Assembly: GCF_004363955.1 (NCBI RefSeq) | Contig: NZ_SNZR01000011.1 | Location: 434,001 to 498,000, forward strand | DNA: 64,000 nucleotides | Origin: Enterovirga rhinocerotis | GTDB taxonomy: Bacteria; Pseudomonadota; Alphaproteobacteria; Rhizobiales; Beijerinckiaceae | Direction of reading: 5' to 3' | Part shown: positions 16,967 through 25,702 of the stretch, piece after piece | Position numbering within the stretch: the first letter of the stretch is position 1 | Layout: each line of letters opens with the position of its first letter | The notes under the pieces: generated by a model | What the model was told of the DNA's origin: nothing | The model's input: the letters and a program-made list of their open reading frames with translations, nothing else | Database searches by the model: none | Position numbers and translations under genes: made by a program

Positions 16967-18241
16967 TCAGATGACGATGTCGAAATGCGCGGCGGTGAGG
17001 GTGGGGTTGGTCGTGAGGACGGCGATGAGCTGCGGTGCCTCGTCCCGGCCGGAGCCGTCGGCATCGTAATAGAGATGCCCCTTGCTCTCGACATAGAGGA
17101 AGCGATCCGTCGCGCTCGTCGCCCGCCCGGTCGTGCTCAGCACGAATTGCTCGGGCGTGAGCTCGTCCCCGGCGATCAGGCCGCCGCCGAAGAGCGAGGC
17201 GCTGATCTGGAGCATGTCCTCGGCCGCCGCGAAATCGCGGATCATGTCGCGGTCGGCCGTCGTCGCGGTGAGGACGAAGGTGTCGGCGCCGATCCCGCCA
17301 TAGAGGTTGTCGATGCCCGCGCCGCCGATCAGCGTGTCGTTGCCCGCGCCGCCTCGCAGCGTGTCGCGCCCGCCCCCGCCGAAGAGGACGTTGTCGCCCC
17401 CGTTGCCCTGGATCAGGTTGTCGAGGTTGTTGCCGGTCGCGGTGGTGACGCCGTCGCGCAGGATCAGCCGCTCGACCGAGACGCTGTGGGCGAGGACGTA
17501 GCCGTCGACGCCCAGCATGGCGGTGTCGTAGCCCTCGCCGGCGACCTCGAGGATGACGTCGCCGCGATCGTCGATGTAGTAGGTGTCGTTGCCGGTGCCG
17601 CCGATGAGGGTGTCGGCGCCTGCCCGCCCGTCGAGCCTGTCGTTGCCCGCTCCGCCCCAAAGCGTGTTCGTGCCGGCATTGCCCATCAGGATGTTGTCGA
17701 GCTCGTTGCCATAGCCGATGAGATCGGCGCTTCCCATCAGGAACAAGTTTTCGACGTTGTCGCGGAGCACGTAGTTCGCGAGCGTCGTGCGGACCTGGTC
17801 GATCCCTTCGCCGGCGAGTTCCACGACGACGTCGTTCACATTGTCGACATAGTAGATGTCGTTGCCGGTGCCGCCCGTCATCGTGTCGGCCCCGAGGCCG
17901 CCATCGAGGCGGTCATCGCCCGCGCCGCCGCTGAGGCTGTCCGCAGCCGAGCCGCCGATCAGGATGTCGCCGAAATCGCCGCCGACGAGCGTGCCGGTGC
18001 CTGTGTTCCCTGCGAGGCTGATCAGAAAACCCCGGTCGGTCGCGGTGATCGAGTTATCGACGAACGGGGCGGCGACGCCGTCGTCGTAGGTCATGGCGGA
18101 GTCAGGGTGAGCGCCCTGCTGGTATCGAGGCGATTGATCGTAGCGTCCGACGTAAACCGAGCGTGAGGGAAAGCCGCCGTTAATCCAGTTCGTAGCGCTG
18201 TTCGGATTGATGTCTCCGCCGAGCGTGAAGTTGACAAACAT
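16967..18241 (-). CDS. RTX-type calcium-binding repeat protein
   Basis: 424 residues. Three clusters of the nonapeptide GGxGxDxLx occur: around 85-130 (LSGGAGDDRLDGGLGAD), around 190-225 (LWGGAGNDRLDGRAGAD) and around 285-325 (LRGGAGNDTLIGGAGID). They alternate with NDxYYVDN / DTYYIDD modules. The end (DRFLYVESKGHLYYDADGSG...AAHFDIVI) resembles the uncleaved type I secretion signal region of RTX proteins. No classical signal peptide. Likely exported by a type I system not present here. The amino end carries no known enzyme domain. Confidence 0.9.
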   Translation of the reverse strand: MFVNFTLGGDINPNSATNWINGGFPSRSVYVGRYDQSPRYQQGAHPDSAMTYDDGVAAPFVDNSITATDRGFLISLAGNTGTGTLVGGDFGDILIGGSAADSLSGGAGDDRLDGGLGADTMTGGTGNDIYYVDNVNDVVVELAGEGIDQVRTTLANYVLRDNVENLFLMGSADLIGYGNELDNILMGNAGTNTLWGGAGNDRLDGRAGADTLIGGTGNDTYYIDDRGDVILEVAGEGYDTAMLGVDGYVLAHSVSVERLILRDGVTTATGNNLDNLIQGNGGDNVLFGGGGRDTLRGGAGNDTLIGGAGIDNLYGGIGADTFVLTATTADRDMIRDFAAAEDMLQISASLFGGGLIAGDELTPEQFVLSTTGRATSATDRFLYVESKGHLYYDADGSGRDEAPQLIAVLTTNPTLTAAHFDIVI

Positions 18242-18435
18242 GATTGCCCATCCTCGCGCGTCGCTATGATGGTTGCGCGCCCATGTGCCCGGAACCGAAC
18301 GAACCAGCCATCAGATGCGGATGATCTCTCTCGTTCATCGCGATTTTGATACGGTTCTTCTCATGCTGGCAAGGGCGGGGAGGGGTGCGATGGCGTCCGC
18401 TCCCCTTCAGGGAGCGAGCGTTGTCCTTCACATCC

Positions 18436-18597
18436 ACGCGCGATGGCCTCAGGACGGGAGCAGTCGGAGGCATCGTGATGATGCTGGTCGGCGTTTTGCT
18501 TTTTGCCGTCAACGATACGCTCGGCACGTTTCTCCTCGGCACCTATGCGGTGGGCCAGCTCATGCTGGGGATCGAGCCTGCTGCTCGGTGGAGGTGA
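18436..18597 (+). pseudogene. EamA/DMT-family transporter fragment (amino end only)
   Basis: Translation gives TRDGLRTGAVGGIVMMLVG followed by VLLFAVNDTLGTFLLGTYAVGQLM, which looks like the start and first helix of an EamA-type drug/metabolite transporter. Similarity then stops and the frame closes after GIEPAARWR, where repeat copy B begins. Such transporters need about 290 residues and ten helices, so this is a remnant. Family recognition is from pattern only. Confidence 0.55.
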
Positions 18598-18656
18598 GCC
18601 GTTGTTGAGGGCTTGATGGGGCGAGCACCGTTGTGACGCGGGCCGGCCAGGAACCG
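18578..18656 (+). repeat. Diverged direct repeat, copy B
   Basis: Partner of copy A at 16597-16674, same orientation, about 2 kb apart. It begins exactly where similarity of the EamA fragment to its family ends, suggesting it marks an old junction. Confidence 0.55.
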
Positions 18657-18875
18657 AGTGCTGCCTTGGCTGAGTTTTCTCGCGGCAGGCTGGCAGGTTA
18701 TGCGCCGCCAGCTCCACGGTGTCGGTGCGCGGCCCGAGGAAGATTTCGGCGGCCTCGGGGCGAAAGGGCCTCGCTCTCCATCATGCCGAGATCGCAGCAG
18801 GGGGAGGGCGATGGCTCTCGCGAGCGATTGTGCGGCGCCGCCGCCCGAGCCGGCCCCGCCTTCCCGCGGCCTGCT

Positions 18876-20033
18876 CTAGCCGTGGCTCTCCAGCCGGCGC
18901 TCGTGGGCGTAGCGCACGAGGGCCAGCGCCCGATAGATGCCGTGCACGAACTTGCCGTAGGGCATCGTCAGGAAGAGCGCGAAGACGACGCCGAGATGCA
19001 CGGCTAGCATCACGCCCATGGCGGGCGTCGCACGCAGGACGAGCAGGAGCAGGCCGGTCAGGCTGGTCAGGAACAGCATCGCGATGAAGGCGACGTCCAT
19101 CCCGAGACGCGTCTCGTCGATGAGATCCGGCTCGCGCCGCCACTTCGCGGCGAGGAGGCCGGCCGGGCCGATCAGAAGACCGATGCCGCCGACCGTGCCG
19201 AGCACCACCGGCAGGTCGTACCAGGGATACGGCGCCTCCAGGCCGAGGAGGTAATGGTAGAGCGTCGCCGTCGAGGTGGCGGCGAAGCAGAGCATGAAGC
19301 CGTAGAAGGTCAGGTGATGATAGAGGCGCCGCGCATCGCTCGGCTTCTCGTCGTCGTTCATGCAGCCGACCCCGCCGCCGTCGAGATAGCGCAGGCTCCC
19401 GGCGTCCTTGACCGCCTGCCAGATCGACGCCCAATCGGTGATCGCGGCGCGCGGCGCGGCGATGTCGCGCCAGAAGGCGCGGATGCCGAGGGCGATCGCG
19501 ACGACGGCATAGAGCGAGACCGCGCCGAACAGGGCGACCATCGTGTTGTGCGGCATCAGCCGGTAGAAGGCACCGGGACCCGTATGGGTGCCGAACAGGG
19601 TCGCCGCGTCGTGCCAGGCGGCGAAGCCGATGATGAAGGCGGCGACGCCGAAGGCGGCCGCGAGCGCGATGAAGAGCCCGTTCCGCGCGAAGACGCCCGC
19701 CAGCGCGCCCGGCCAGACATAGTGCGCGTAGCTGTCGTTGCGGACCTTCGCCAGCACCTTCGGCACGTTGACGTCGAATTCGTGCGGCGGAGAGAACTGG
19801 CAATCCCAGTAGCAGGCCCCGCAATTGTGACAGAGATTGGCGAGGTAGTTGAGGTCGCCGTCCGGAAAGGCCCGGCGCATCTCCATGGCCGGGAAGACGG
19901 CGCACAACCCCTCGCAATAGCGGCAGGAATTGCAGACCGTCATCAGGCGGTCGGCCTCGGCGAGCGAGGCCGTGGCGTGGTTCGGCACCGAGCCTGCGGT
20001 CGCGGTGCGCTCAGCGAAGAGTGCTTCAGACAT
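18876..20033 (-). CDS. tcuB: Tricarballylate utilization protein B (Fe-S membrane electron carrier)
   Basis: 385 residues from ATG 20033. Two ferredoxin-like clusters, CNSCRYCEGLC and CHNCGACYWDC, lie in the first 85 residues and are followed by about six transmembrane segments with histidines suited to haem or quinone contact. TcuB reoxidises the flavin of TcuA and passes electrons to the membrane quinone pool during tricarballylate oxidation to cis-aconitate. Its start overlaps the tcuA stop by 8 bases. TcuC (transporter) and TcuR are not in the window. Confidence 0.92.
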   Translation of the reverse strand: MSEALFAERTATAGSVPNHATASLAEADRLMTVCNSCRYCEGLCAVFPAMEMRRAFPDGDLNYLANLCHNCGACYWDCQFSPPHEFDVNVPKVLAKVRNDSYAHYVWPGALAGVFARNGLFIALAAAFGVAAFIIGFAAWHDAATLFGTHTGPGAFYRLMPHNTMVALFGAVSLYAVVAIALGIRAFWRDIAAPRAAITDWASIWQAVKDAGSLRYLDGGGVGCMNDDEKPSDARRLYHHLTFYGFMLCFAATSTATLYHYLLGLEAPYPWYDLPVVLGTVGGIGLLIGPAGLLAAKWRREPDLIDETRLGMDVAFIAMLFLTSLTGLLLLVLRATPAMGVMLAVHLGVVFALFLTMPYGKFVHGIYRALALVRYAHERRLESHG

Positions 20034-21456
20034 CGGTCGCTTCCTTCGCCGCGATGGTTCCCTGGGCTCGATTTCCGCGGGCGGTCCGCGCCGCCTCACG
20101 CCCTGCGATGCGGCCGAAGACGCCGCCGATCGTCATGCCGATCCCGGCCGCGTAGCCCTCGCCGAGAACGTTGCCGGCCATGATCTCTCCGGCCGCGAAC
20201 ATGTTCGCGGAGGGGCGGCCATCCGCCATCAGGATCTGCGCCTCCTCGTTCACGCGCGTGCCGAGATAGGTGAAGGTGATGCCGGGGCGGACGGGGTAGG
20301 CGTAGAACGGAGCCTCCTCGATGCGCCTTGCCCAATGGGTCTTCGGCGGGTCGAGCCCGTCGGTCCGGCAATCGTCGAGGACCTTGTCGTCGAAGGTCCC
20401 CGGCTGCACGGCCGCGTTGAATCCGTCCACCGTCTCGCGAAGCGCGGCGGGCTCGAGCCCGAGCTTCTCGGCGAGGCCCTCGATCGTCGACGCCGAGATC
20501 GGCGGGAAGAGCGAGGGCATGAACAGCTTGAGCGAGGAGGCGTCGAAGATGATGTAGGCGATCTGATCGGGCTGGGCCGCGACGAGGCGCCCCCAGATGG
20601 CGTAGCGCTTCGGCCAGATGTCCTCGCCCTCGTCATAGAAGCGCTGGGCGTGCTTGTTCACGACGATGCCGAAGACGACGCAATCGAGCCGCGTGATGAT
20701 GCCGCCGTCGTATTTCGGCGCCCGCGCATCGATCGCGACGGCGTGGCACTGGGTCGGATCGCCGACCTCCTGGACGCCCGCGTCGAGAAGCAGGCGAAGG
20801 ATGGTGCCCTTGTTGTTCCGTGTGCCGCGGATCAGGAAGTTCTCGGCGGCCTCGCCCCAGTAGCGCTTCAGCCATTCGATGTTGGATTCGAAGCCGCCCG
20901 CCGCCGCGACCAGCGCCTTCGCGCGCAAGGTCTCGCCGTTGACGGTCGCGGACAGGAACATGCCGTCCGCGATCTCGAGCGCCGTGACCTCGGCCTCGTA
21001 GCGGATCTCGACGCCGAGCGTCTCGGCGGTGCGATAGAGCGCATTCAGCATGGCGCGGCCGCCGCCGAGGAAGAACGAGTTGGTGCGCCCGAGCGAGAGC
21101 GTGCCGCCGAGCGAGGGCTGCCAGCGCACGCCCTGCTCCTCGATCCAGGTCAGCATCGTCTTCGACTCGCGGATCATGTGGCGCGCGAGATCCTGATCGG
21201 TGCGGCCCTTCGTGACCCGCATCAGGTCCTCGAAGAACTCCTCCTCGGTGTAGGGCCCGGAGAGGCTCTCGGTCGCCGCGTCGTGGGCGCAGCGCATGTT
21301 GCGGGTATGGCGCGTGTTGCCGCCCCGCCAGAAGGCGTCAGACGCCTCGAGCACCAGAACGCGCGCGCCTTCGCGGCGGGCGCTGATGGCGGCGCAGAGG
21401 GCGGCGTTCCCGCCCCCGATCACGAGGACGTCGTACGAGGTTTCGTCGGAGGGCAT
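20026..21456 (-). CDS. tcuA: FAD-dependent tricarballylate dehydrogenase
   Basis: 476 residues of the fumarate reductase/succinate dehydrogenase flavoprotein family. The amino-terminal dinucleotide motif is VLVIGGGNAALCAA, with the GGNTRHTRNMR segment typical of TcuA. Near the end GEIMAGNVLGEGYAAGIGMTIG contacts FAD. It oxidises tricarballylate and feeds electrons to TcuB; the product cis-aconitate enters the TCA cycle. ATG 21456, first gene of the tcuAB operon, with an AT-rich upstream region containing TGTATACA. Confidence 0.93.
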   Translation of the reverse strand: MPSDETSYDVLVIGGGNAALCAAISARREGARVLVLEASDAFWRGGNTRHTRNMRCAHDAATESLSGPYTEEEFFEDLMRVTKGRTDQDLARHMIRESKTMLTWIEEQGVRWQPSLGGTLSLGRTNSFFLGGGRAMLNALYRTAETLGVEIRYEAEVTALEIADGMFLSATVNGETLRAKALVAAAGGFESNIEWLKRYWGEAAENFLIRGTRNNKGTILRLLLDAGVQEVGDPTQCHAVAIDARAPKYDGGIITRLDCVVFGIVVNKHAQRFYDEGEDIWPKRYAIWGRLVAAQPDQIAYIIFDASSLKLFMPSLFPPISASTIEGLAEKLGLEPAALRETVDGFNAAVQPGTFDDKVLDDCRTDGLDPPKTHWARRIEEAPFYAYPVRPGITFTYLGTRVNEEAQILMADGRPSANMFAAGEIMAGNVLGEGYAAGIGMTIGGVFGRIAGREAARTARGNRAQGTIAAKEATDV

Positions 21457-21509
21457 GTGGGGGCGGTGGGGGATCGTGGGGGAGCCCGTTGGGGCGACTA
21501 GTATGCAAG

Positions 21510-21517
21510 TGTATACA
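21510..21517. promoter_or_regulatory. Candidate GntR-type operator upstream of tcuA
   Basis: TGTATACA is a perfect 8-base palindrome in an AT-rich patch (21500-21530), about 55 bases upstream of the tcuA ATG. Palindromes of this kind are typical of GntR/FCD regulators. No such regulator is encoded in the window, so the assignment is tentative. Confidence 0.4.
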
Positions 21518-21668
21518 TATATATCTTAGAACGTGTCAAGACTGGATCGGCGTAGGTGCGGGCGTCTCCATCCCGATGTCTTCGAGATGCGGCGTCGCCG
21601 TTCGCCGGGTGGTGTTCACCGCCGTCGGCCCGGCCGAACACGAGCGTCCGATCATCCACAAGGCATGA

Positions 21669-21680
21669 TGAAGCGTTTCA
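21669..21680. promoter_or_regulatory. LacI-family operator, distal copy
   Basis: TGAAGCGTTTCA, a palindrome with the central CG usual for LacI-family sites. The identical 12-mer recurs at 21824-21835, 155 bases away, close to 15 helical turns, which would allow a looped dimer-dimer complex. The LacI gene at 29987 in the same operon is the obvious candidate. Confidence 0.7.
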
Positions 21681-21823
21681 TATTTTTGCGCTTTCGCTCG
21701 CCTCGTGGCGTATCGTGGCGTCTTGACGAGGTGCGAGATGGGTCCTCGGCGGCGTTGATTGCGCAGGGATTTGCGGGGCCCGCTTGACGATGCCGATCGG
21801 ATGTGGCTTTCGTTCGTTCGAAT

Positions 21824-21835
21824 TGAAGCGTTTCA
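21824..21835. promoter_or_regulatory. LacI-family operator, proximal copy
   Basis: Second TGAAGCGTTTCA, 44 bases upstream of the binding-protein start, just downstream of a possible -35 TTGACG at 21784. The position suits repression at or near the transcription start. Same 12-mer as the distal site. Confidence 0.72.
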
Positions 21836-21879
21836 AAAAATCGCAACGGTCGTTACCGATATCGAAAGGGAGAAGTAGG

Positions 21880-23049
21880 TTGCAGACAAAAGCAGCGAAA
21901 CGCATCGCGGTATCTCTGATCGCCCTGACCGTCGCCGGCGGCGCACAGGCCTGCGAATTCAAGATCGGCGCGGCTGGCCCGCTCTCGGGTGCGGCGACCC
22001 AGTGGGGCATGGCCATCAAGGGAGCGGCCGAATTCGTCGCCGCCGAGGCCAACCAGCGCGGCGGCCTCAAGGTCGGCGGCGAGACCTGCAAGCTGCAGGT
22101 CGTCTCGATCGACACGAAGTACACGGCCGAGGGAGCAGCCGCGGCTGCCAACAACTTCGCCAGCCTCGGCGTGAAGTTCATCCTCGGGCCGATGGGCTCG
22201 CCCGAAGTGACCGGCATGAAGCCGCTCGCGAACCGCAACAAGATGATCATGTTCAGCGACAGCTATGCGCGCGATGCCATCGGCCCGCGCTGGCCGCTGA
22301 CGTTCCACATGGGTCCCGGCCCGGCGGCCTGGGGCGATCCGATCGTCAAGCTCGCCAAGGAGAAGTTCGGGATCAAGTCGGCTCTGACGATCGCTCCGAA
22401 CGATCAGGCCGGGACCGATGTCGCCGAGGTTGCGGCCGAGGTCTACAAGAACAACGGCGTGACGACGCGGCTCGAGTACTACCAGCGCGGTACGACGAAC
22501 TTCGCGCCGATCGTGACCCGCATCATCTCGGCCAATCCGGACGTGGTGGATACGGTCTCGACGCCGCCCGGCGATGCGGGCATCCTCATCAAGCAGCTCC
22601 GTCAGGCAGGCTATCAGGGCGTGATCGGGCGCCTCGGCGGCCCCGGCACGGAGGAAATCCTGCGCATCGCGGGCGGCAAGGATGTCGTTCGTAACTTCTA
22701 CTGGTTCGAGCCGGTCTATATCGACGAGAAGGTCCGCAAGCTTCAGCAGGACTACAGGTCCCTGCTCAAGGCAGAGCCGCCGGAGAACAACTTCTTCTAC
22801 CTGTTCGTGGCGGGCGGACGCGCGCTGACCCAGGCGATCGAGAAGGCCGGAACCCACAAGGACGCCGAAAAGGTGGCCGAGGCGCTGCGCGTGCTGCAGG
22901 TCTCCGACCCGAACCTCGGCGAGGGCAAGTGGATCGGCCAGAAGACCTACGGGATCCGTCAGGAGCTTTCCCTGCCCTTCGGCATCGGTCTGATCGAGAA
23001 CGGCGAGCACAAGCCCGACCTGCGCGTCGAAGCGCCCACCGACGAATGA
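21880..23049 (+). CDS. HAAT-family ABC transporter substrate-binding protein
   Basis: About 389 residues. TTG 21880 is chosen because it follows AAAGGGAGAAG with good spacing and gives a clean signal peptide (QTKAAKRIAVSLIALTVAGGAQA). The in-frame upstream extension runs through the operator and is unlikely to be translated. The mature start CEFKIGAAGPLSGAATQWG is the periplasmic type I fold of LivJ-like proteins. It is the first gene of an eleven-gene operon; the enzyme set downstream argues for a carbon source rather than an amino acid. Confidence 0.9.
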   Translation: MQTKAAKRIAVSLIALTVAGGAQACEFKIGAAGPLSGAATQWGMAIKGAAEFVAAEANQRGGLKVGGETCKLQVVSIDTKYTAEGAAAAANNFASLGVKFILGPMGSPEVTGMKPLANRNKMIMFSDSYARDAIGPRWPLTFHMGPGPAAWGDPIVKLAKEKFGIKSALTIAPNDQAGTDVAEVAAEVYKNNGVTTRLEYYQRGTTNFAPIVTRIISANPDVVDTVSTPPGDAGILIKQLRQAGYQGVIGRLGGPGTEEILRIAGGKDVVRNFYWFEPVYIDEKVRKLQQDYRSLLKAEPPENNFFYLFVAGGRALTQAIEKAGTHKDAEKVAEALRVLQVSDPNLGEGKWIGQKTYGIRQELSLPFGIGLIENGEHKPDLRVEAPTDE

Positions 23050-23071
23050 TCCCGGACCCGAGGTAGCAACA

Positions 23072-23938
23072 GTGGTAGAGATCGTTTCGGCCGGCCTGAT
23101 CGGCCTGTCGCTGGGGGCGCAATACGCGCTCCTGGCGCTGGGCTTCACCTTGATCTTCGGGATCATCGGGGTCGTGAACTTCGCCCACGGGGGATTCTAC
23201 CTCCTCGGCGGATATGTCGCCTATGCCTGCGTCAGCATGGCCGGGCTGCCCTACCCGGTGGCGGTGCTCGCCGCCGCCCTGGCCACGGCCGCGCTGGGCT
23301 ATCTCTTCGAGTTGCTCCTCCTGGAGCGGGTGATCGACGATCACCTCTCCACCCTCATCCTCACGCTCGGCTTCTCGCTCGTGATCACGACCGGCATCGT
23401 GCTGGTCTTCGGGCCGGACGCGCCGCTGTTCCAGTTCCCGGTGCAGGGCGTTGTGCGGTTCCTCGGCATCATCGTGCCCTTGGCCAACATCATCGTCTTC
23501 GCCATCTGCTTCGCGGCGATCGGCGTGGCGTATGCGCTGATCTACCGGACGAATTTCGGCCGCAGCCTCCGCGCCCTGTCGGAGGACCGGGCCGTCGCGG
23601 AGGCGCTGGGGATCCGGGCGCGGCTGATGTTCCCGCTGGCCTTCGCGCTGGCGACGGGCCTTGCCGGAATGACCGGCGCCCTCGTGACGCCGATCCTCTC
23701 GCTGACGCCCCATGCCGGCGAGCCGGTCCTGGCCGCGTCGTTCCTGGTGGTGATCCTGGGCGGCCTCGGCAGCCTCGGCGGCGCGACCCTCGCCGCCTTC
23801 CTGGTCGGAATGATCGAGGCCTATGCCGCCGTCTATCTCGGGGGCTCGAAAGGCGCCCTGATGCTGTTCGTGCTCGTCCTGATCGTGCTCCTGGTCCGGC
23901 CGACGGGTCTGTACGGCCGCACGGCCCGCGGAGCCTGA
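23072..23938 (+). CDS. livH: HAAT-family ABC transporter permease (LivH type)
   Basis: 288 residues starting at GTG 23072. It shows the LivH opening LSLGAQYALLALGFTLIFG and VVNFAHGGFYLLGGYVAY, the cytoplasmic loop RTNFGRSLRALSED.AVAEALGI, and about eight membrane helices. It lies 22 bases after the binding protein and 3 bases before livM. Unlike the other two transporters of this window, livM and livG are separate genes in this operon. Confidence 0.93.
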   Translation: MVEIVSAGLIGLSLGAQYALLALGFTLIFGIIGVVNFAHGGFYLLGGYVAYACVSMAGLPYPVAVLAAALATAALGYLFELLLLERVIDDHLSTLILTLGFSLVITTGIVLVFGPDAPLFQFPVQGVVRFLGIIVPLANIIVFAICFAAIGVAYALIYRTNFGRSLRALSEDRAVAEALGIRARLMFPLAFALATGLAGMTGALVTPILSLTPHAGEPVLAASFLVVILGGLGSLGGATLAAFLVGMIEAYAAVYLGGSKGALMLFVLVLIVLLVRPTGLYGRTARGA

Positions 23939-23941
23939 CCG

Positions 23942-24922
23942 ATGCAGACGAAAACCTCTCTTCTGAGCCGCATCGGCGCGGCGGAGCTCATCGCGCTCGC
24001 CGTGATGGTCTCGGCGCTGGCCCTGCCGTTCTTCGTCTCGAACGCCGCGACGGTTTCGCTGCTGACGCAGATCATGATCGGCGTGATGGGCGCGCTCAGC
24101 GTCTACATCATGCTGCGCATGGATCTGATGATCTTCGCGGTCCCCGCCTTCATGGCGATCGGCGGGTATACGGCCGCGATCCTGAGCGTTCGGCACGACG
24201 TGACGGATGTCTTCCTCCTCGTCGCGGCCTCCTTCGGCATTCCCTTCCTGGTCGCGATCCCGCTGGGCTTTCTGGTCCTGAGGATGCGCGGCGTCTATTT
24301 CGTCCTCGTCACCTTCGTGCTGGCGGAGATCATGCCGCTGCTGCTGTTCGAGACGCCCCGTCTCACCGGCGGCTCCAACGGCATCGCCGGCCTGCCCGCC
24401 GTGGTCGCGTTCGGGCGCCCCATCGAGGACAGCACCAGCATCCTCTTCATGTGCACGGCGCTGGCCCTGCTCGCCACGGCCATCACGGTCGCGCTGACGC
24501 GGGTGTTCCGTCCGCAATTCGAGTCGATCCGGGAGAACGAGCTGCTCGGCCAGAGCCTCGGATTGCTCGCCTGGAAGTACAAGATCTACGGCTTCTGCGT
24601 GTCCGCCGGCATCGCGGGTCTGGCGGGGTTCGCCCTCGTCGAGATGCTCATGACCGCGCATCCGAGCTCGTTCTCGGCGCTCTCGTCGGTGAACTACGTC
24701 GCCTACACGATCGTCGGCGGCCAGGCCTCCATCCTCGGCCCGCTCGTCGGGGCGGCCCTCCTGGTCTGGGCCTCCAATCTCTTCAGCCTGCAAGGAGAGG
24801 TGTCGCAGGGCCTGTTCGGCATCCTGCTGATCGTTGCCGTGATCTTCGCCAAGGGCGGGATCGTCGGGGTCGTGGAGAAGCTTCGGCCGAAGCCGAAGGC
24901 CTCGCGCCTCACCGCATCCTAG
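23942..24922 (+). CDS. livM: HAAT-family ABC transporter permease (LivM type)
   Basis: 326 residues, strongly hydrophobic, with LivM landmarks such as VLRMRGVYFVLVTFVLAEI, the loop ENELLGQSLGLLAWKYKIYGF and the VGGQASILGPLVGA segment. It pairs with LivH to form the inner-membrane channel. The 15-base gap to livG indicates one transcript. Confidence 0.93.
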   Translation: MQTKTSLLSRIGAAELIALAVMVSALALPFFVSNAATVSLLTQIMIGVMGALSVYIMLRMDLMIFAVPAFMAIGGYTAAILSVRHDVTDVFLLVAASFGIPFLVAIPLGFLVLRMRGVYFVLVTFVLAEIMPLLLFETPRLTGGSNGIAGLPAVVAFGRPIEDSTSILFMCTALALLATAITVALTRVFRPQFESIRENELLGQSLGLLAWKYKIYGFCVSAGIAGLAGFALVEMLMTAHPSSFSALSSVNYVAYTIVGGQASILGPLVGAALLVWASNLFSLQGEVSQGLFGILLIVAVIFAKGGIVGVVEKLRPKPKASRLTAS

Positions 24923-24937
24923 ACAAGGGCTGATCCC

Positions 24938-25702
24938 ATGCGCGACCCCGCTCCCAGCGGCTCCGCCGTCCTGCAGGCCGACAACGTCTCGAAGCGGTTC
25001 GGCGGCAACACGGTCTTCGCCGACGTCTCCCTGTCGCTCGGCGACAAGGAGATCGTCGGGGTCATCGGCCCCAACGGTGCCGGCAAGACCACGCTCATCA
25101 ACATCCTCTCCGGACAGCTCGAACCGACCGCCGGACGGGTCCGGCTGCGGGGAGGCGACGTCACCGGCGTCAGTCTCGCCAAGCGCGCCAAGCTCGGCGT
25201 CGTCCGGACGTTCCAGCAGACCAAGACGTTCAAGTCGGGAACGGTCGAGGAGAATCTGCGCCGGGCGCAGATGTTCTCCGGCAGCAACCTGCGGATGGAC
25301 GAGCCCTATGTCCGGGCGCTGCTCGACCGCGCAGGACTGCTCGCCCGCCTCGATCACCTGTCCGACACGCTGCCCTACGGGATGCAGAAGATGCTCGGCC
25401 TGATCATGGCGATCCTGACGAAGCCCGGCGTGCTCCTCCTGGACGAGCCGGCCGCCGGCCTCGAGCGCAGCGAGCGGTTCTTCATCGACGATTACGTCGC
25501 GGCCGTCGTGCGCGAGCTCGGCGCGAGCGTGCTTCTCGTCGAGCACGACATGGAACTCGTCAAACGGCTATGCCCGCGCATCGCGGTTCTGGACGGTGGA
25601 CGGCTGATCGCGGAAGGCCCCCCGGCGGAGGTCCTGTCCCGCCGCGACGTCATCGAGGCCTATCTGGGCACGGCGGACGAGGAGGATTTGGCCGATGCTT
25701 GA
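24938..25702 (+). CDS. livG: HAAT-family ABC transporter ATPase (LivG type)
   Basis: 254 residues. Walker A GPNGAGKTT and Walker B GVLLLDEPAAGLE are intact, and the switch histidine is in LLVEHDMELV. The signature position reads LPYGMQKMLGLIMAI instead of a classical LSGGQ, as tolerated in LivG proteins. Ends 8 bases inside livF. Confidence 0.93.
   Translation: MRDPAPSGSAVLQADNVSKRFGGNTVFADVSLSLGDKEIVGVIGPNGAGKTTLINILSGQLEPTAGRVRLRGGDVTGVSLAKRAKLGVVRTFQQTKTFKSGTVEENLRRAQMFSGSNLRMDEPYVRALLDRAGLLARLDHLSDTLPYGMQKMLGLIMAILTKPGVLLLDEPAAGLERSERFFIDDYVAAVVRELGASVLLVEHDMELVKRLCPRIAVLDGGRLIAEGPPAEVLSRRDVIEAYLGTADEEDLADA

Larger units (their letters stand above)
18242..18875. other. 634-base degenerate intergenic region
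   Basis: Between the RTX start and the tcuB stop. It holds the promoter side of the RTX gene, an EamA transporter fragment (18436-18597) and repeat copy B (18578-18656). From about 18660 to 18875 I see no recognisable coding sequence on either strand. Confidence 0.5.
21457..21879. other. Divergent regulatory region between tcuAB and the eleven-gene catabolic operon
   Basis: 423 bases. The tcu-proximal side has an AT-rich run with TGTATACA (21510-21517). The other side has two identical LacI-type boxes (21669-21680 and 21824-21835) and a TTGACG (21784-21789) that could be a -35 element, although the -10 match is poor. No gene is supported here. Confidence 0.6.

Noticed and set aside
18658-18879. 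73-residue plus-strand ORF between repeat B and tcuB
   Set aside because: No ribosome site, no recognisable pattern, overlaps the tcuB end.
22766-25546. 926-residue minus-strand open frame opposite the liv genes
   Set aside because: A mirror of GC-rich coding DNA: composition is Arg/Asp/Glu/Gly-rich without motifs, while the plus strand encodes LivH, LivM and LivG with all signatures.
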